Of a stretch of DNA of 64,000 nucleotides, positions 53,054 to 61,577 are shown piece by piece; the first letter of the stretch is position 1; the number at the start of each line of letters is the position of its first letter. The notes beneath the pieces are model-generated. The model ran no database searches. It worked only from the letters and a program-made list of their open reading frames with translations, and had not been told where the DNA came from. Source of the DNA: Blautia sp. BIOML-A1 (lineage in GTDB: Bacteria > Bacillota > Clostridia > Lachnospirales > Lachnospiraceae); the NCBI RefSeq assembly GCF_009883055.1, contig NZ_WWVR01000008.1, forward strand, positions 33,576-97,575, in the 5' to 3' direction. The translations under genes and the position numbers were made by a program.

Positions 53054-53761
53054 TTACTTTTTAAATTCGACAACTGCATATGGCTCACCCTTCTGATCAT
53101 TCAGAAGAATGGTTGTTCTTATATCCTCTTCGGCTTTTGCCGGACAGATCACATCATAAAGTCTCGCCTGCTGTTTATATTCTGCACGCATTTGATGGAT
53201 TTTAAAATCTGCCGGCAGATAATCCATTGCCATCTGAACATACTGACAATTATTTACATGATGATTGGTATCCAGATGATGTTTCTGTACTGCAAAAGCT
53301 TCCTGCTGCTCATATTCGCCCGGAAGAATAATCTTACGGGGTGCATAATCCATATCCAGTTTTTCTTCCATTTCATAGCCTGCTGTATCGCGCTCTGTCA
53401 GTTTAACCGGAAGTCCATTTTCCGCATTGATATAAGTCCAGTAGGTATTCGCATAGGCAATACGTTCTCCATCCTCTGTTTCCATACAGAAATTACGCAT
53501 TCCAAGAAAACTCCTGAAAGCATATGCCCATGTAGAAGTTCTTATATTCTCTCCAAGACATGGGTATCTCTCTACGATCACCTGCCATGCTGATAATACC
53601 CAGAACCTTTTCCATTCCTTAAGAACTTCTATTCCCAGACCTGACTCTTCTGACTGAAAAGTACTGCAGTCCTGAAAATAATTCAGGATTCCAGGCAAAG
53701 TCAGTAAGCCATTTTCTCCAATTTCACTATAGCGGACTCTTCCGCTGAAACTATATGCCAT
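53054..53761 (-). CDS. Acyl-ACP thioesterase
   Basis: 235 residues, double hot-dog fold: first half GENGLLTLPGILNYFQDCSTFQSEE, second half HLDTNHHVNNCQYVQMAMDYL with the Asn/His catalytic residues. It releases fatty acids from acyl-carrier protein. 18 nt upstream of cvfB, probably the same operon. Confidence 0.88.
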   Translation of the reverse strand: MAYSFSGRVRYSEIGENGLLTLPGILNYFQDCSTFQSEESGLGIEVLKEWKRFWVLSAWQVIVERYPCLGENIRTSTWAYAFRSFLGMRNFCMETEDGERIAYANTYWTYINAENGLPVKLTERDTAGYEMEEKLDMDYAPRKIILPGEYEQQEAFAVQKHHLDTNHHVNNCQYVQMAMDYLPADFKIHQMRAEYKQQARLYDVICPAKAEEDIRTTILLNDQKGEPYAVVEFKK

Positions 53762-53911
53762 ATATACCCCGCTTTCACTTCTTCTGCTGTTTTGGACAGC
53801 TTATCCGATTTTCTGTCATCATCTATTTCTCAGTAAACTTTACCATTTCCCGATTTCATTTGCAACTGTCAGAACAACACATTTTTTTCTGTTATTTTCT
53901 GCCTGAAGTGC

Positions 53912-53938
53912 TATAATCATGATAAAAATTTTATCATG
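53912..53938 (+). promoter_or_regulatory. Extended -10 promoter and palindrome before the acetyltransferase gene
   Basis: TGCTATAAT (extended -10; TATAAT at 53912-53917) is followed at once by a perfect 10-bp inverted repeat CATGATAAAA-A-TTTTATCATG (53918-53938) that covers the likely transcription start. It may be an operator. Confidence 0.6.
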
Positions 53939-53950
53939 GAGGTATCTTTT

Positions 53951-54565
53951 ATGTCAGCTCATACTGAAATCACGATCCGTACAGCCAGAGAATCGGACGC
54001 TCCTGCACTTCTTAATATCTATGCTCCCTACATAGTCAATACCGCCATCACCTTCGAATATACCGTCCCGTCAACAGAAGAGTTTGCCGGAAGGATTCGA
54101 TGCACTCTCCAAAAATATCCTTACCTTGTCGCTGAACAGCAGAATAAAATTCTCGGTTATGCCTATGCCGGTCCATTCCATGAACGTGCTGCTTACGACT
54201 GGGCTGTTGAGACGTCCATCTATGTAGACCAGACTCAGAGACATACGGGAATCGGCCGCCTTCTGCATGACGCTCTGGAGCACACTCTGCAGGCTCAGGG
54301 AATTCTCAACATGAATGCCTGCATCGCCTGTACTTCAAAAGAAGATCCACATCTGGACAACAACAGTATTGAATTTCATACACATATGGGATATCGTCTG
54401 GTCGGAGAATTTTACCAGTGCGGATATAAATTTCATACCTGGTATAATATGGTCTGGATGGAAAAACAGATAGGTGAACATCGAAAGGATCAGCCCGTGC
54501 CTCTTACCTTCAAAGAACTTCTTGAATCTTGCCGTCAACAAGACAAAAAAAAGCACCTCATCTGA
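53951..54565 (+). CDS. GNAT acetyltransferase, phosphinothricin/methionine sulfone N-acetyltransferase type
   Basis: 204 residues. ITIRTARESDAPALLNIYAPYI, then AYAGPFHERAAYDWAVETSIYVD and the acetyl-CoA loop RHTGIGRLLHDALE, as in the PAT/YncA group that acetylates methionine analogues. Residues 165-204 are a short extension. The ATG at 53951 has GGAGG eight nt upstream. Its last codons double as the terminator of the convergent tRNA-Gln gene. Confidence 0.88.
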   Translation: MSAHTEITIRTARESDAPALLNIYAPYIVNTAITFEYTVPSTEEFAGRIRCTLQKYPYLVAEQQNKILGYAYAGPFHERAAYDWAVETSIYVDQTQRHTGIGRLLHDALEHTLQAQGILNMNACIACTSKEDPHLDNNSIEFHTHMGYRLVGEFYQCGYKFHTWYNMVWMEKQIGEHRKDQPVPLTFKELLESCRQQDKKKHLI

Positions 54566-54572
54566 GGTGCTT
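54551..54572 (-). terminator. Terminator of tRNA-Gln embedded in the acetyltransferase gene
   Basis: 10-bp inverted repeat AAGCACCTCA / TGAGGTGCTT. On the minus strand it is followed by TTTTTTTTGT. On the plus strand it spans the stop codon at 54563-54565 of the GNAT gene. Confidence 0.8.
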
Positions 54573-54578
54573 AAGAAG

Positions 54579-54650
54579 CAGGGCTACAAGGATTCGAACC
54601 TTGAAATGACGGAGTCAGAGTCCGTTGCCTTACCGTTTGGCGATAGCCCT
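54579..54650 (-). tRNA. tRNA-Gln (CUG)
   Basis: Full cloverleaf on the minus strand: acceptor AGGGCTA/TAGCCCT, anticodon stem ACGGA/TCCGT with loop CTCTGAC (anticodon CUG), T-loop TTCGAAT. The CCA is not encoded. It stands alone, away from the main array. Confidence 0.93.
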
Positions 54651-54699
54651 TCATTCATTCGCTTGCGTTTTTTATTTCTTATCGCTCGCGACGAATGTT

Positions 54700-54728
54700 A
54701 TTATATTACAGTGTTTCAAAAAAATCAA
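54700..54728 (-). promoter_or_regulatory. Promoter of tRNA-Gln
   Basis: -35 TTGATT (54723-54728), 17-nt spacer, -10 TATAAT (54700-54705), about 50 nt before the tRNA. The stretch just beyond it (54,729-54,760) is almost pure A/T, an UP-element-like context. Confidence 0.75.
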
Positions 54729-54810
54729 CCCCTTTTTTTAATTTTTTTTATTTTTTTTTTTGACATTACTGTTTATGTAAAATCTTAGTGCTGATCGTGT
54801 AAAATAATGC

Positions 54811-54862
54811 TATAATAGGAATACCTTTTGATACAGGATGCCTTTGCATTCGGCATCTGTGA
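54811..54862 (+). promoter_or_regulatory. Promoter and leader hairpin of pncB
   Basis: Extended -10 TGCTATAAT with TATAAT at 54811-54816. A 6-bp hairpin GATGCC/GGCATC follows at about 54,838-54,858 in the leader. No known riboswitch core is evident. Confidence 0.5.
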
Positions 54863-54892
54863 TTTATTTGTCTAAATAAGAGGAGAAACTTT

Positions 54893-56356
54893 ATGAGAGC
54901 AACCAATCTGACCCTGCTTACTGATCTGTATGAGTTAACAATGATGCAGGGTTATTTCAAGAACCCAACCAACCAGACCGTTATCTTTGATATGTTTTAT
55001 CGTGTCAACCCGTGCGGAGGCAGTTTCGCAATTACTGCAGGTCTGGAACAGATGATCGAGTATATCGAAAATCTTCATTTCAGCCCGGAAGACATCGATT
55101 ACCTCAGAAGTCTTCATATTTTTGAAGAAGATTTTCTGGAATATCTGAGCGGCTTTCATTTTACCGGTGATATTTATGCAATCCCTGAGGGAACTGTCGT
55201 ATTTCCAAGAGAACCGCTTGTTAAGGTCATTGCACCTATCATGGAAGCACAGCTTGTTGAGACTGCGATCCTGAACATCATCAATCATCAGAGTCTTATT
55301 GCTACCAAGGCAGCCCGTGTCTGCTACGCAGCGCGAGGAGATGGAATCATGGAATTTGGTCTTCGCCGTGCACAGGGACCTGATGCCGGTATTTATGGTG
55401 CACGCGCCGCTGTGATCGGCGGATGTGCCGGCACCTCCAATGTACTTACAGGCCAGATGTTCAACGTTCCCGTACTTGGCACACACGCACACAGCTGGAT
55501 CATGAGTTTCCCGGATGAATACACTGCATTTAAGACCTATGCCAGAATGTATCCAAATTCCTGTACGCTTCTGGTCGACACCTATGATGTCCTCAAATCC
55601 GGTGTCCCAAATGCAATCCGCGTCTTTGAAGAGATGCGAGAGGAAGGTGTGAAACTGACCCACTACGGAATTCGTATTGACAGTGGTGACCTTGCGTATC
55701 TTTCCAAGGAAGCCTACAAAATGCTTGCTGCTGCCGGATTTGACGATGCAACGATCTCTGCTTCCAGTGATCTGGATGAGTACCTGATCGACAGCCTTAA
55801 GACCCAGGATGCCAAAATCAATTCCTGGGGTGTGGGAACCAACCTGATCACCAGCAAGGATAACCCTGCTTTCGGCGGTGTATACAAGCTTGCTGCAGTA
55901 AAAGATTCCGGAAGCTCTACTTTTACACCAAAGATCAAGCTTTCCGAAAATACAGAAAAAGTCACCAATCCTGGAAATAAAACTGTTTATCGAATCTACA
56001 GTAAATCCACAGGCAAGATCAAAGCAGATCTTATCTGTATGGCAGATGAAGTTTTTGATCCGGAAGAAACTATGATCATCTTCGATCCTATTGATACCTG
56101 GAAAAAGACCAAGGTCCTCGGTGGTACCTATGAACTCCGCGAACTTCTGATCCCGGTCATCCGAGAGGGCAAACGTGTTTATACTTCTCCTGAGGTTATG
56201 GAGCTCCGAGAATACTGCCAGAAAGAACAGAATACTCTCTGGGATGAGTCTCGCCGACTGGTAAATCCTCAGAAGGTATATGTGGATCTTTCCCAGAAAT
56301 TATACGATATCAAGAAAAATCTTCTTGAAGAAATGAGCGAAAAGGCTCTTGACTGA
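54893..56356 (+). CDS. pncB: Nicotinate phosphoribosyltransferase
   Basis: 487 residues. NLTLLTDLYELTMMQGYF at the start, EFGLRRAQGPDAG (about 165) and GGCAGTSNV (phosphate-binding), then IRIDSGDLAYLSKEAY. It makes nicotinate mononucleotide for NAD salvage. GAGGAG precedes the ATG; monocistronic with its own terminator. Confidence 0.95.
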   Translation: MRATNLTLLTDLYELTMMQGYFKNPTNQTVIFDMFYRVNPCGGSFAITAGLEQMIEYIENLHFSPEDIDYLRSLHIFEEDFLEYLSGFHFTGDIYAIPEGTVVFPREPLVKVIAPIMEAQLVETAILNIINHQSLIATKAARVCYAARGDGIMEFGLRRAQGPDAGIYGARAAVIGGCAGTSNVLTGQMFNVPVLGTHAHSWIMSFPDEYTAFKTYARMYPNSCTLLVDTYDVLKSGVPNAIRVFEEMREEGVKLTHYGIRIDSGDLAYLSKEAYKMLAAAGFDDATISASSDLDEYLIDSLKTQDAKINSWGVGTNLITSKDNPAFGGVYKLAAVKDSGSSTFTPKIKLSENTEKVTNPGNKTVYRIYSKSTGKIKADLICMADEVFDPEETMIIFDPIDTWKKTKVLGGTYELRELLIPVIREGKRVYTSPEVMELREYCQKEQNTLWDESRRLVNPQKVYVDLSQKLYDIKKNLLEEMSEKALD

Positions 56357-56375
56357 TACCTTATATCCAACATCA

Positions 56376-56416
56376 CCCATGCAGTTTTTCATTTTTTAAA
56401 TCTGCATGGGATTTTT
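56376..56416 (+). terminator. Terminator after pncB
   Basis: 9-bp stem CCCATGCAG (56376-56384) / CTGCATGGG (56402-56410), followed by ATTTTTG. Confidence 0.8.
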
Positions 56417-56527
56417 GCAGTTTAACGCATTAATTTGCTAGATTTTCTTTTCATAACGTGTTATACTGTGCTAGATTAAAAGACACTTGCTCTTTGAGTG
56501 TCATATACATACTGGAGGAACTACATA

Positions 56528-57559
56528 ATGTCAATGAAAATCAATCATGAACTTCCTCTTCCTGAAGTTCTTAAAAACGAATATCCGCTCAGCCCTGAAT
56601 TAAAGGCCGTAAAACAGCGTCGCGATGAGGAAATCCGTCGCATCTTTACCGGTGAATCTGATAAGTTTGTTGTTCTTGTAGGCCCTTGTTCCGCAGACAA
56701 TGAAGATACTGTCTGTGAATATGTTCGTCGTCTCAAGAAGGTTTCTGACAAGGTTTCCGATAAGTTAATGATTATTCCTCGTGTTTATACCAATAAACCA
56801 CGTACTACAGGAGACGGCTACAAGGGAATGCTTCATCAGCCGGATCCGGACAAGGCACCGGATCTTCTTGCCGGAATCATCGCAATTCGCAAGATGCATA
56901 TGCGCGTAATGCAGGAAACAGGACTTTCCTCTGCTGATGAAATGCTTTACCCGGAAAACAGAAGTTACCTCGATGATATCCTCTCCTATGAAGCAGTCGG
57001 TGCACGTTCTGTCGAAAACCAGCAGCATCGTCTTACCGCCAGCGGAATGGATATACCGGTTGGTATGAAGAATCCGACCAGCGGTGATCTCTCTGTTATG
57101 CTGAATTCCGTTACTGCTGCCCAGCATCCGCATCATTTCATCTATCGCGGTTGTGATGTTGAGACATCCGGAAACGATCTGGCACATACCATCCTCCGTG
57201 GAGGTGTCAATCAGTATGGACAGGCCATCCCGAATTACCATTATGAGGATCTGATTCGTCTCTATAATCTGTACAGCCAGAAAGATCTCAAGAATCCGGC
57301 TGTTGTTATAGATGCAAATCATTCTAATTCCAACAAAAAATATAAGGAACAGATTCGTATTGTAAACGAAGTTCTTCACAGCCGTAACTGCTGTCCGGAA
57401 CTTCATAAGCTTGTTAAGGGCGCTATGATAGAGAGTTATCTTCTTGAAGGCCGCCAGGAAATCAGCGACCATATGACTCCTGGATGCTCCATCACTGACC
57501 CATGCCTTGGCTGGGAGGATACCGAACGTCTTCTGTACGAAATCGCTGAAAAATGCTAA
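56528..57559 (+). CDS. 3-deoxy-7-phosphoheptulonate synthase (DAHP synthase)
   Basis: 343 residues, class I type: FVVLVGPCSADNED, PRVYTNKPRTTGDGYKG, GARSVENQQHR, GMKNPTSGDLSVMLN, VVIDANHSNSNKKYKEQ. It joins phosphoenolpyruvate and erythrose-4-phosphate, the first step to aromatic amino acids. A metal-binding Cys and His are present. Start at 56528 behind GGAGG. A 6-bp leader hairpin GACACT/AGTGTC lies upstream. No other aro genes are adjacent. Confidence 0.94.
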   Translation: MSMKINHELPLPEVLKNEYPLSPELKAVKQRRDEEIRRIFTGESDKFVVLVGPCSADNEDTVCEYVRRLKKVSDKVSDKLMIIPRVYTNKPRTTGDGYKGMLHQPDPDKAPDLLAGIIAIRKMHMRVMQETGLSSADEMLYPENRSYLDDILSYEAVGARSVENQQHRLTASGMDIPVGMKNPTSGDLSVMLNSVTAAQHPHHFIYRGCDVETSGNDLAHTILRGGVNQYGQAIPNYHYEDLIRLYNLYSQKDLKNPAVVIDANHSNSNKKYKEQIRIVNEVLHSRNCCPELHKLVKGAMIESYLLEGRQEISDHMTPGCSITDPCLGWEDTERLLYEIAEKC

Positions 57560-57564
57560 AAAAC

Positions 57565-57605
57565 ACCGGAGATTCTTTTTCGACTCGAAGAATCTCCGGT
57601 ATTTT
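57565..57605. terminator. Bidirectional terminator between the DAHP synthase and spoVT-like genes
   Basis: Perfect 13-bp stem ACCGGAGATTCTT (57565-57577) / complement (57588-57600), with T-runs on both strands. It overlaps the last codon region of the spoVT-like gene. Confidence 0.88.
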
Positions 57606-58153
57606 TATTGTTCCATCTGCCGTCCCAGAAATCCTGCTGCTGTCTGTACAAGCATTCTCTCCGGATTTCCAAGCTTTTCTCCATTATTCTTTCCAACTAA
57701 TGCAACCGATCCAATGGCATCCCCTGCACAGATGATTGGTTGAACGATCAATCCTGCTTTATTTTCTTTTTGATTCTGGATCAGTGAAATCTTTCCTTTT
57801 TCTTCTCCATAATAGCACTTCGCTTCTCGATCCGCGATGACTCTGTCCAGTTCACTGCTGATCGTTTTTCCTTCATATTCCCGGCTTCCATGCCCCGAGG
57901 CAGCCACCACCTGATCATGATCTGTAATACACGCTACCATCCCGGTAGTCTGTGCCAGAGCTTCCACGTATTCCTTTGCAAAAATACTCAGTTCACCGAT
58001 TGGAGAATATTTCTTCAGAATGATCTCACCTTCCCTGTCGGTAAAAATCTCCATGGGTGTTCCCTCTTTAATCCTCAATGTCCGTCGTATTTCTTTTGGG
58101 ATCACTACTCTTCCAAGATCATCTATGCGGCGAACGATTCCTGTAGCTTTCAT
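57605..58153 (-). CDS. spoVT: SpoVT/AbrB-type transcriptional regulator
   Basis: 182 residues. N-terminal AbrB swapped-hairpin domain (KATGIVRRIDDLGRVVIPKEIRRTLRI) and a C-terminal GAF-like domain (about 55-180), the layout of SpoVT, a late forespore regulator. The ATG at 58153 gives the family's usual start; a second ATG three codons upstream is closer to GGAGG. Confidence 0.88.
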   Translation of the reverse strand: MKATGIVRRIDDLGRVVIPKEIRRTLRIKEGTPMEIFTDREGEIILKKYSPIGELSIFAKEYVEALAQTTGMVACITDHDQVVAASGHGSREYEGKTISSELDRVIADREAKCYYGEEKGKISLIQNQKENKAGLIVQPIICAGDAIGSVALVGKNNGEKLGNPERMLVQTAAGFLGRQMEQ

Positions 58154-58344
58154 ATACGTCATGTTCCTCCTGCTGTTTTTTATTTACCTTATTTCACTGT
58201 ATGGTTATTATATGGAAAAACAGGAGAATTATGTACTTTAAGTCGAATTCACCTGAGACTTCATATGGGATTCTGGCAGAAACATGGCAAAACACCTCGC
58301 GGAATATTACCTTCTGAATAATTGCAAATTTTTATAATTTACTC

Positions 58345-58373
58345 TTCACATTTATGATTTTTTGTGCTATAGT
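58345..58373 (+). promoter_or_regulatory. Promoter of the hemolysin-III-like gene
   Basis: -35 TTCACA (58345-58350), 17-nt spacer, extended -10 TGC-TATAGT (58368-58373). Confidence 0.6.
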
Positions 58374-58445
58374 TTCAATATACTTGATATGTAGTTTTGA
58401 TTACTACGTTATTGGTTTTTGATTATTTACACGGAGGTGTTTATT

Positions 58446-59117
58446 ATGAAGCTTAAATTAAAAGATCCCTGGAGTGCGATCACTCATGGCGTTGCAGGAT
58501 TACTTGCAATCGCCGGAGCTGCGCCACTTCTTCTCAAGGCCGCTTCCGGCGAGAGCACAGAGGCACCTTTACACATTGCTGCTCTGGCAGTTTTTATTCT
58601 TACAATGATTCTTCTTTATACAGCCAGCACCATTTATCACTCTGTAGATTCCAGTGAGAAAGTTAACCGCAGGCTCCGCAAGATGGATCACATGATGATC
58701 TTTGTCATGATTGCAGGAAGTTACACGCCGATCTGCCTCATTGCCCTTCATAACCGCCTTGGATATATCCTCTGTGGTCTTGTATGGAGCATTGCTATCC
58801 TTGGAATTCTGTTCAAGGGATTCTGGATCACCTGTCCGAAGTGGCTCTCTTCAGTCCTTTATATTGGAATGGGATGGCTTTGTGTACTGGCATTTGTCCC
58901 GATCTTCCATTCACTTCCAAAAGCAGGATTTCGATGGCTTCTCGCCGGAGGCATCATTTATACAATAGGCGGTATCATTTATAGTTTAAAGCTTCCGCTT
59001 TTTAATTCCAGACATAAGAATTTTGGCTCTCATGAAGTTTTCCATGTTTTTATTATGCTTGGAAGTGCCTGCCATTTTATTCTCATGTATTGTTTCGTCT
59101 CTACCCTGCCATTTTAA
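58446..59117 (+). CDS. Hemolysin III / TrhA (PAQR) family membrane protein
   Basis: 223 residues with seven hydrophobic segments. Conserved YTASTIYHSV, MDHMMIFVMIAGSYTP and a C-terminal SHEVFHVFIMLGSACHF carry the Ser/His/Asp metal-binding residues of the PAQR fold. Bacterial members influence membrane energetics and lipid homeostasis. Start at 58446 behind GGAGG. Confidence 0.9.
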   Translation: MKLKLKDPWSAITHGVAGLLAIAGAAPLLLKAASGESTEAPLHIAALAVFILTMILLYTASTIYHSVDSSEKVNRRLRKMDHMMIFVMIAGSYTPICLIALHNRLGYILCGLVWSIAILGILFKGFWITCPKWLSSVLYIGMGWLCVLAFVPIFHSLPKAGFRWLLAGGIIYTIGGIIYSLKLPLFNSRHKNFGSHEVFHVFIMLGSACHFILMYCFVSTLPF

Positions 59118-59133
59118 CGGCAGGGTAGTTTTT
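59101..59133 (+). terminator. Terminator overlapping the stop codon of the TrhA gene
   Basis: Perfect 10-bp stem CTACCCTGCC / GGCAGGGTAG, with the TAA stop in the loop, followed by TTTTTG. Confidence 0.88.
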
Positions 59134-59166
59134 GTTGCTGTGAACTGTTAATGGTTTTTATCTCTA

Positions 59167-59409
59167 TCAGAACTCTATAAGCTGCAGCTTTTCTTTCCTT
59201 GTCAGCTGCTTGATCGCATATTCTCTTCCCATTGCCTCTTCTTTTGTCTCATATCCTTCATAATAAACCAGTTTTACCGGTCTTTTTGTTCTGGTATATT
59301 TTGCTCCTGACTTACTCTCATTATGAGCTTTCAGACGCTTGGACAGACAGTTTGTCCACCCTGTATACAAGCTCCCATCCGCACACTGAACCATATATGT
59401 ATAATTCAT
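59167..59409 (-). CDS. GIY-YIG nuclease-family protein
   Basis: 80 residues, single GIY-YIG domain: YTYMVQCADGSLYTGWTN, with the conserved Arg (KRLKAHN) and Glu (GREYAIKQL). UPF0213/YhbQ-type; probably acts on damaged DNA. GAGGAG precedes the ATG. The stretch 59,410-59,634 holds no gene. Confidence 0.9.
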   Translation of the reverse strand: MNYTYMVQCADGSLYTGWTNCLSKRLKAHNESKSGAKYTRTKRPVKLVYYEGYETKEEAMGREYAIKQLTRKEKLQLIEF

Positions 59410-59634
59410 AATCTTCTCCTCTTCCGTAATTCATGAATAGAACTCATCTTAATATTTATGTAAGGATAACTGTCCTTCAGACCCAACCAGCCATCCTGAT
59501 TGTTTTAGTGCTGTCAGACAGTTACTATGAATCTATATAAAAAGCAGCCGATTCAAATCTGTACTTCATCCGTTTGTCTCCTGACAATCCTTCCGGAACA
59601 CCAAAACCCTGAAGATATTTTCACAGACATTTAA

Positions 59635-59683
59635 AAAGCAGGTAGGAGAATATCGACTGCAAACTTTCATTCCCACCTGCTTT
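59635..59683 (-). terminator. Terminator of the spoIID-spoIIQ unit
   Basis: 13-bp stem AAAGCAGGTGGGA / TCCTACCTGCTTT with one G-U pair on the minus strand, followed by TTTTTAA. Confidence 0.8.
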
Positions 59684-59716
59684 ATTATACGCTGCATTTT
59701 ATTTCTTGTGAACAGA

Positions 59717-60535
59717 TCAGGGAAGATAAGCGATCGGATCGATCGGTTTACCATCTTTCTTCATTGCAAAATAAAGATTACTTCCCTCTTTACTGTAATA
59801 TTTTGTTGTTTCATTGATATATCCCAGCACGCTTCCCTCTTCTATCGTGTCGCCTTCTTCCACACAAAGGTCTTTCAGCTGTCCGTAAACTGCCTGATAT
59901 CCGCCTCCAAGCTCCATTGTCAGAGTAGTTCCTGTCTGTGGATTTTCTTCAATAGAATACACGGTTCCCCGCGCTGCCGCTGTGACTGGTGCTCCTTCTG
60001 CAGCCTGAACTGCAATTGCAGGACTTAATTTGTATTGATCCAGCGTCGGAAAATATACCGTCTGATCCATATTATAATCCAGAAGAATATTTCCATGTAC
60101 CGGCCATTCCATCAAGGTATCCTCTGAAAAATTAAGTTTTGCTGTATTTACTGCCCCCGCTGAAACATCTTTGACCTCTTCCTGCACCGGCAGAGAAGTA
60201 TCGGTATTCTTTTCTGTACCCGAAACCTTTGTTTCCATATTTGTCTGCATACTGTCCATTTGAGTGTCCAGACTTTCTTCTTTCTCCGATGTACCCAGTT
60301 CCTCTTCCGTATTCTTATTCTGCATTGTGTCAGAAATTTCTGAGTCCACCAGACTGGCATCCACATCTACCATCGATATCTCTTCGGAATCTTTCTCCGT
60401 ATCCGATGGAATCTCTTCCTGAAGTTTCTTTTCCGGCGTATAAGTACCAATCTGATACGCACCGATACCAGCCGCTGCAAGAACAGCTAAAAGAGCAGTA
60501 TTTGCAACATACTTTACGATTCTGTTTTTTGTCAT
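59717..60535 (-). CDS. spoIIQ: SpoIIQ-like degenerate LytM/M23 protein
   Basis: 272 residues. One membrane segment (about 8-28), an acidic Ser/Glu/Thr-rich linker (about 35-130) and a C-terminal LytM fold (about 145-272; GAPVTAAARGTVYSIEEN, YGQLKDLCVEEGDTIEEGSVLG). The zinc ligands of active M23 enzymes are replaced (SPAIAVQ for HxGxD, NLYF for HLHF), so it is a structural protein. Its place next to spoIID marks it as SpoIIQ, the forespore half of the engulfment channel. Start at 60535. Confidence 0.82.
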   Translation of the reverse strand: MTKNRIVKYVANTALLAVLAAAGIGAYQIGTYTPEKKLQEEIPSDTEKDSEEISMVDVDASLVDSEISDTMQNKNTEEELGTSEKEESLDTQMDSMQTNMETKVSGTEKNTDTSLPVQEEVKDVSAGAVNTAKLNFSEDTLMEWPVHGNILLDYNMDQTVYFPTLDQYKLSPAIAVQAAEGAPVTAAARGTVYSIEENPQTGTTLTMELGGGYQAVYGQLKDLCVEEGDTIEEGSVLGYINETTKYYSKEGSNLYFAMKKDGKPIDPIAYLP

Positions 60536-60612
60536 ATTCCATTCACCTCTGCTAATAATCATTTCTGTAATTATAGCATTCCCGAAATATGATATATTAT
60601 TCAGATCTGATA

Positions 60613-61449
60613 CTATTTTTCTCCTGCAGTCAGATTACAGGTACTTATATCCATCTCCGGAAAATATTCCTCCAGAATTTCTTTCCATGAACTTCCATTT
60701 TTTGCAAGTTCATTTCCGCCATACTGAGAAAATCCCAGTCCATGACCTTTTCCTCTGCACAGAAACCGGACTTTTTTACCTGTTTTCTGAATAGAAAAAT
60801 CTGAGGACGCAAGTCCCATTCCCAATGCAAACGCTTCTCCCTCAAGAATTTTGTCGTCTGCCTCAAGGCTCAAAACATAACCTGCTGAATCTCTTTCTTT
60901 TATTTTCAGTTCATCCGGAAGCTGACTCTTTGAAATATATGTACTGCTGAAATAGTCCGGCGAATTTTTATCCGCACTGCTGTCCACGGATTTCAGATAT
61001 TTATACTCTGAATTTCCAAAAACATCCTGCCCATCCCTGGTTACACCTGCACTGATCTCATGATACGGAACCAATTTTAAATCTCCATCAACCAGAATAA
61101 TTTTCCCCTTTGTGTTTTCCACAGCCTTCTCATAAATTTCATTCTCTATCCACCATTTCCACTGACTCTTAATCCCCATTCCCGTTTCCCTCAAAAATTC
61201 TGTTATATTTTCTTTCTCCTCAAATTTTCTTGCAAGATTACTTCTTGCTATAACAGCCTGTGCTTCGATTGTCTGTAGCTCATATCCTGATGAAATCTGA
61301 CAGGAAAGGATTGCTGCCAGGTACATTTCCATATCCGGTCTGTAGTTCATCAGGATTCTTTCACTACCATTCACCATACCCACCAAAACATATGGAAGCA
61401 GCAAAACCAGACCTATACTTGACAGATTAAATACTCTTTTTCTTTTCAT
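60613..61449 (-). CDS. spoIID: Stage II sporulation protein D, peptidoglycan lytic transglycosylase
   Basis: 278 residues. N-terminal membrane segment (IGLVLLLPYVLVGMV), then the SpoIID domain: EMYLAAILSCQISSGYELQTIEAQAVIARSN with the catalytic Glu, YHEISAGVTRDG, and the CRGKGHGLGFSQYG motif. It thins septal peptidoglycan for engulfment. It lies 77 nt upstream of spoIIQ. The chosen ATG at 61449 has GGATG upstream; the frame continues back to 61521. Confidence 0.92.
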   Translation of the reverse strand: MKRKRVFNLSSIGLVLLLPYVLVGMVNGSERILMNYRPDMEMYLAAILSCQISSGYELQTIEAQAVIARSNLARKFEEKENITEFLRETGMGIKSQWKWWIENEIYEKAVENTKGKIILVDGDLKLVPYHEISAGVTRDGQDVFGNSEYKYLKSVDSSADKNSPDYFSSTYISKSQLPDELKIKERDSAGYVLSLEADDKILEGEAFALGMGLASSDFSIQKTGKKVRFLCRGKGHGLGFSQYGGNELAKNGSSWKEILEEYFPEMDISTCNLTAGEK

Positions 61450-61577
61450 GATATTCATCCAACAAGGTTTTATCCTAATATATGTTTTCTTTAATATTTT
61501 ATGTTTTATCCATTTTGACATGAAATTCCATTCATACTATAATGTATAAATCAATTCAAGTCGAACGGAGGGATCTT

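Noticed and set aside
54811..54890. NAD-sensing riboswitch ahead of pncB
   Set aside because: Only one 6-bp hairpin fits in the leader; the tandem structures of known NAD riboswitches are not visible.
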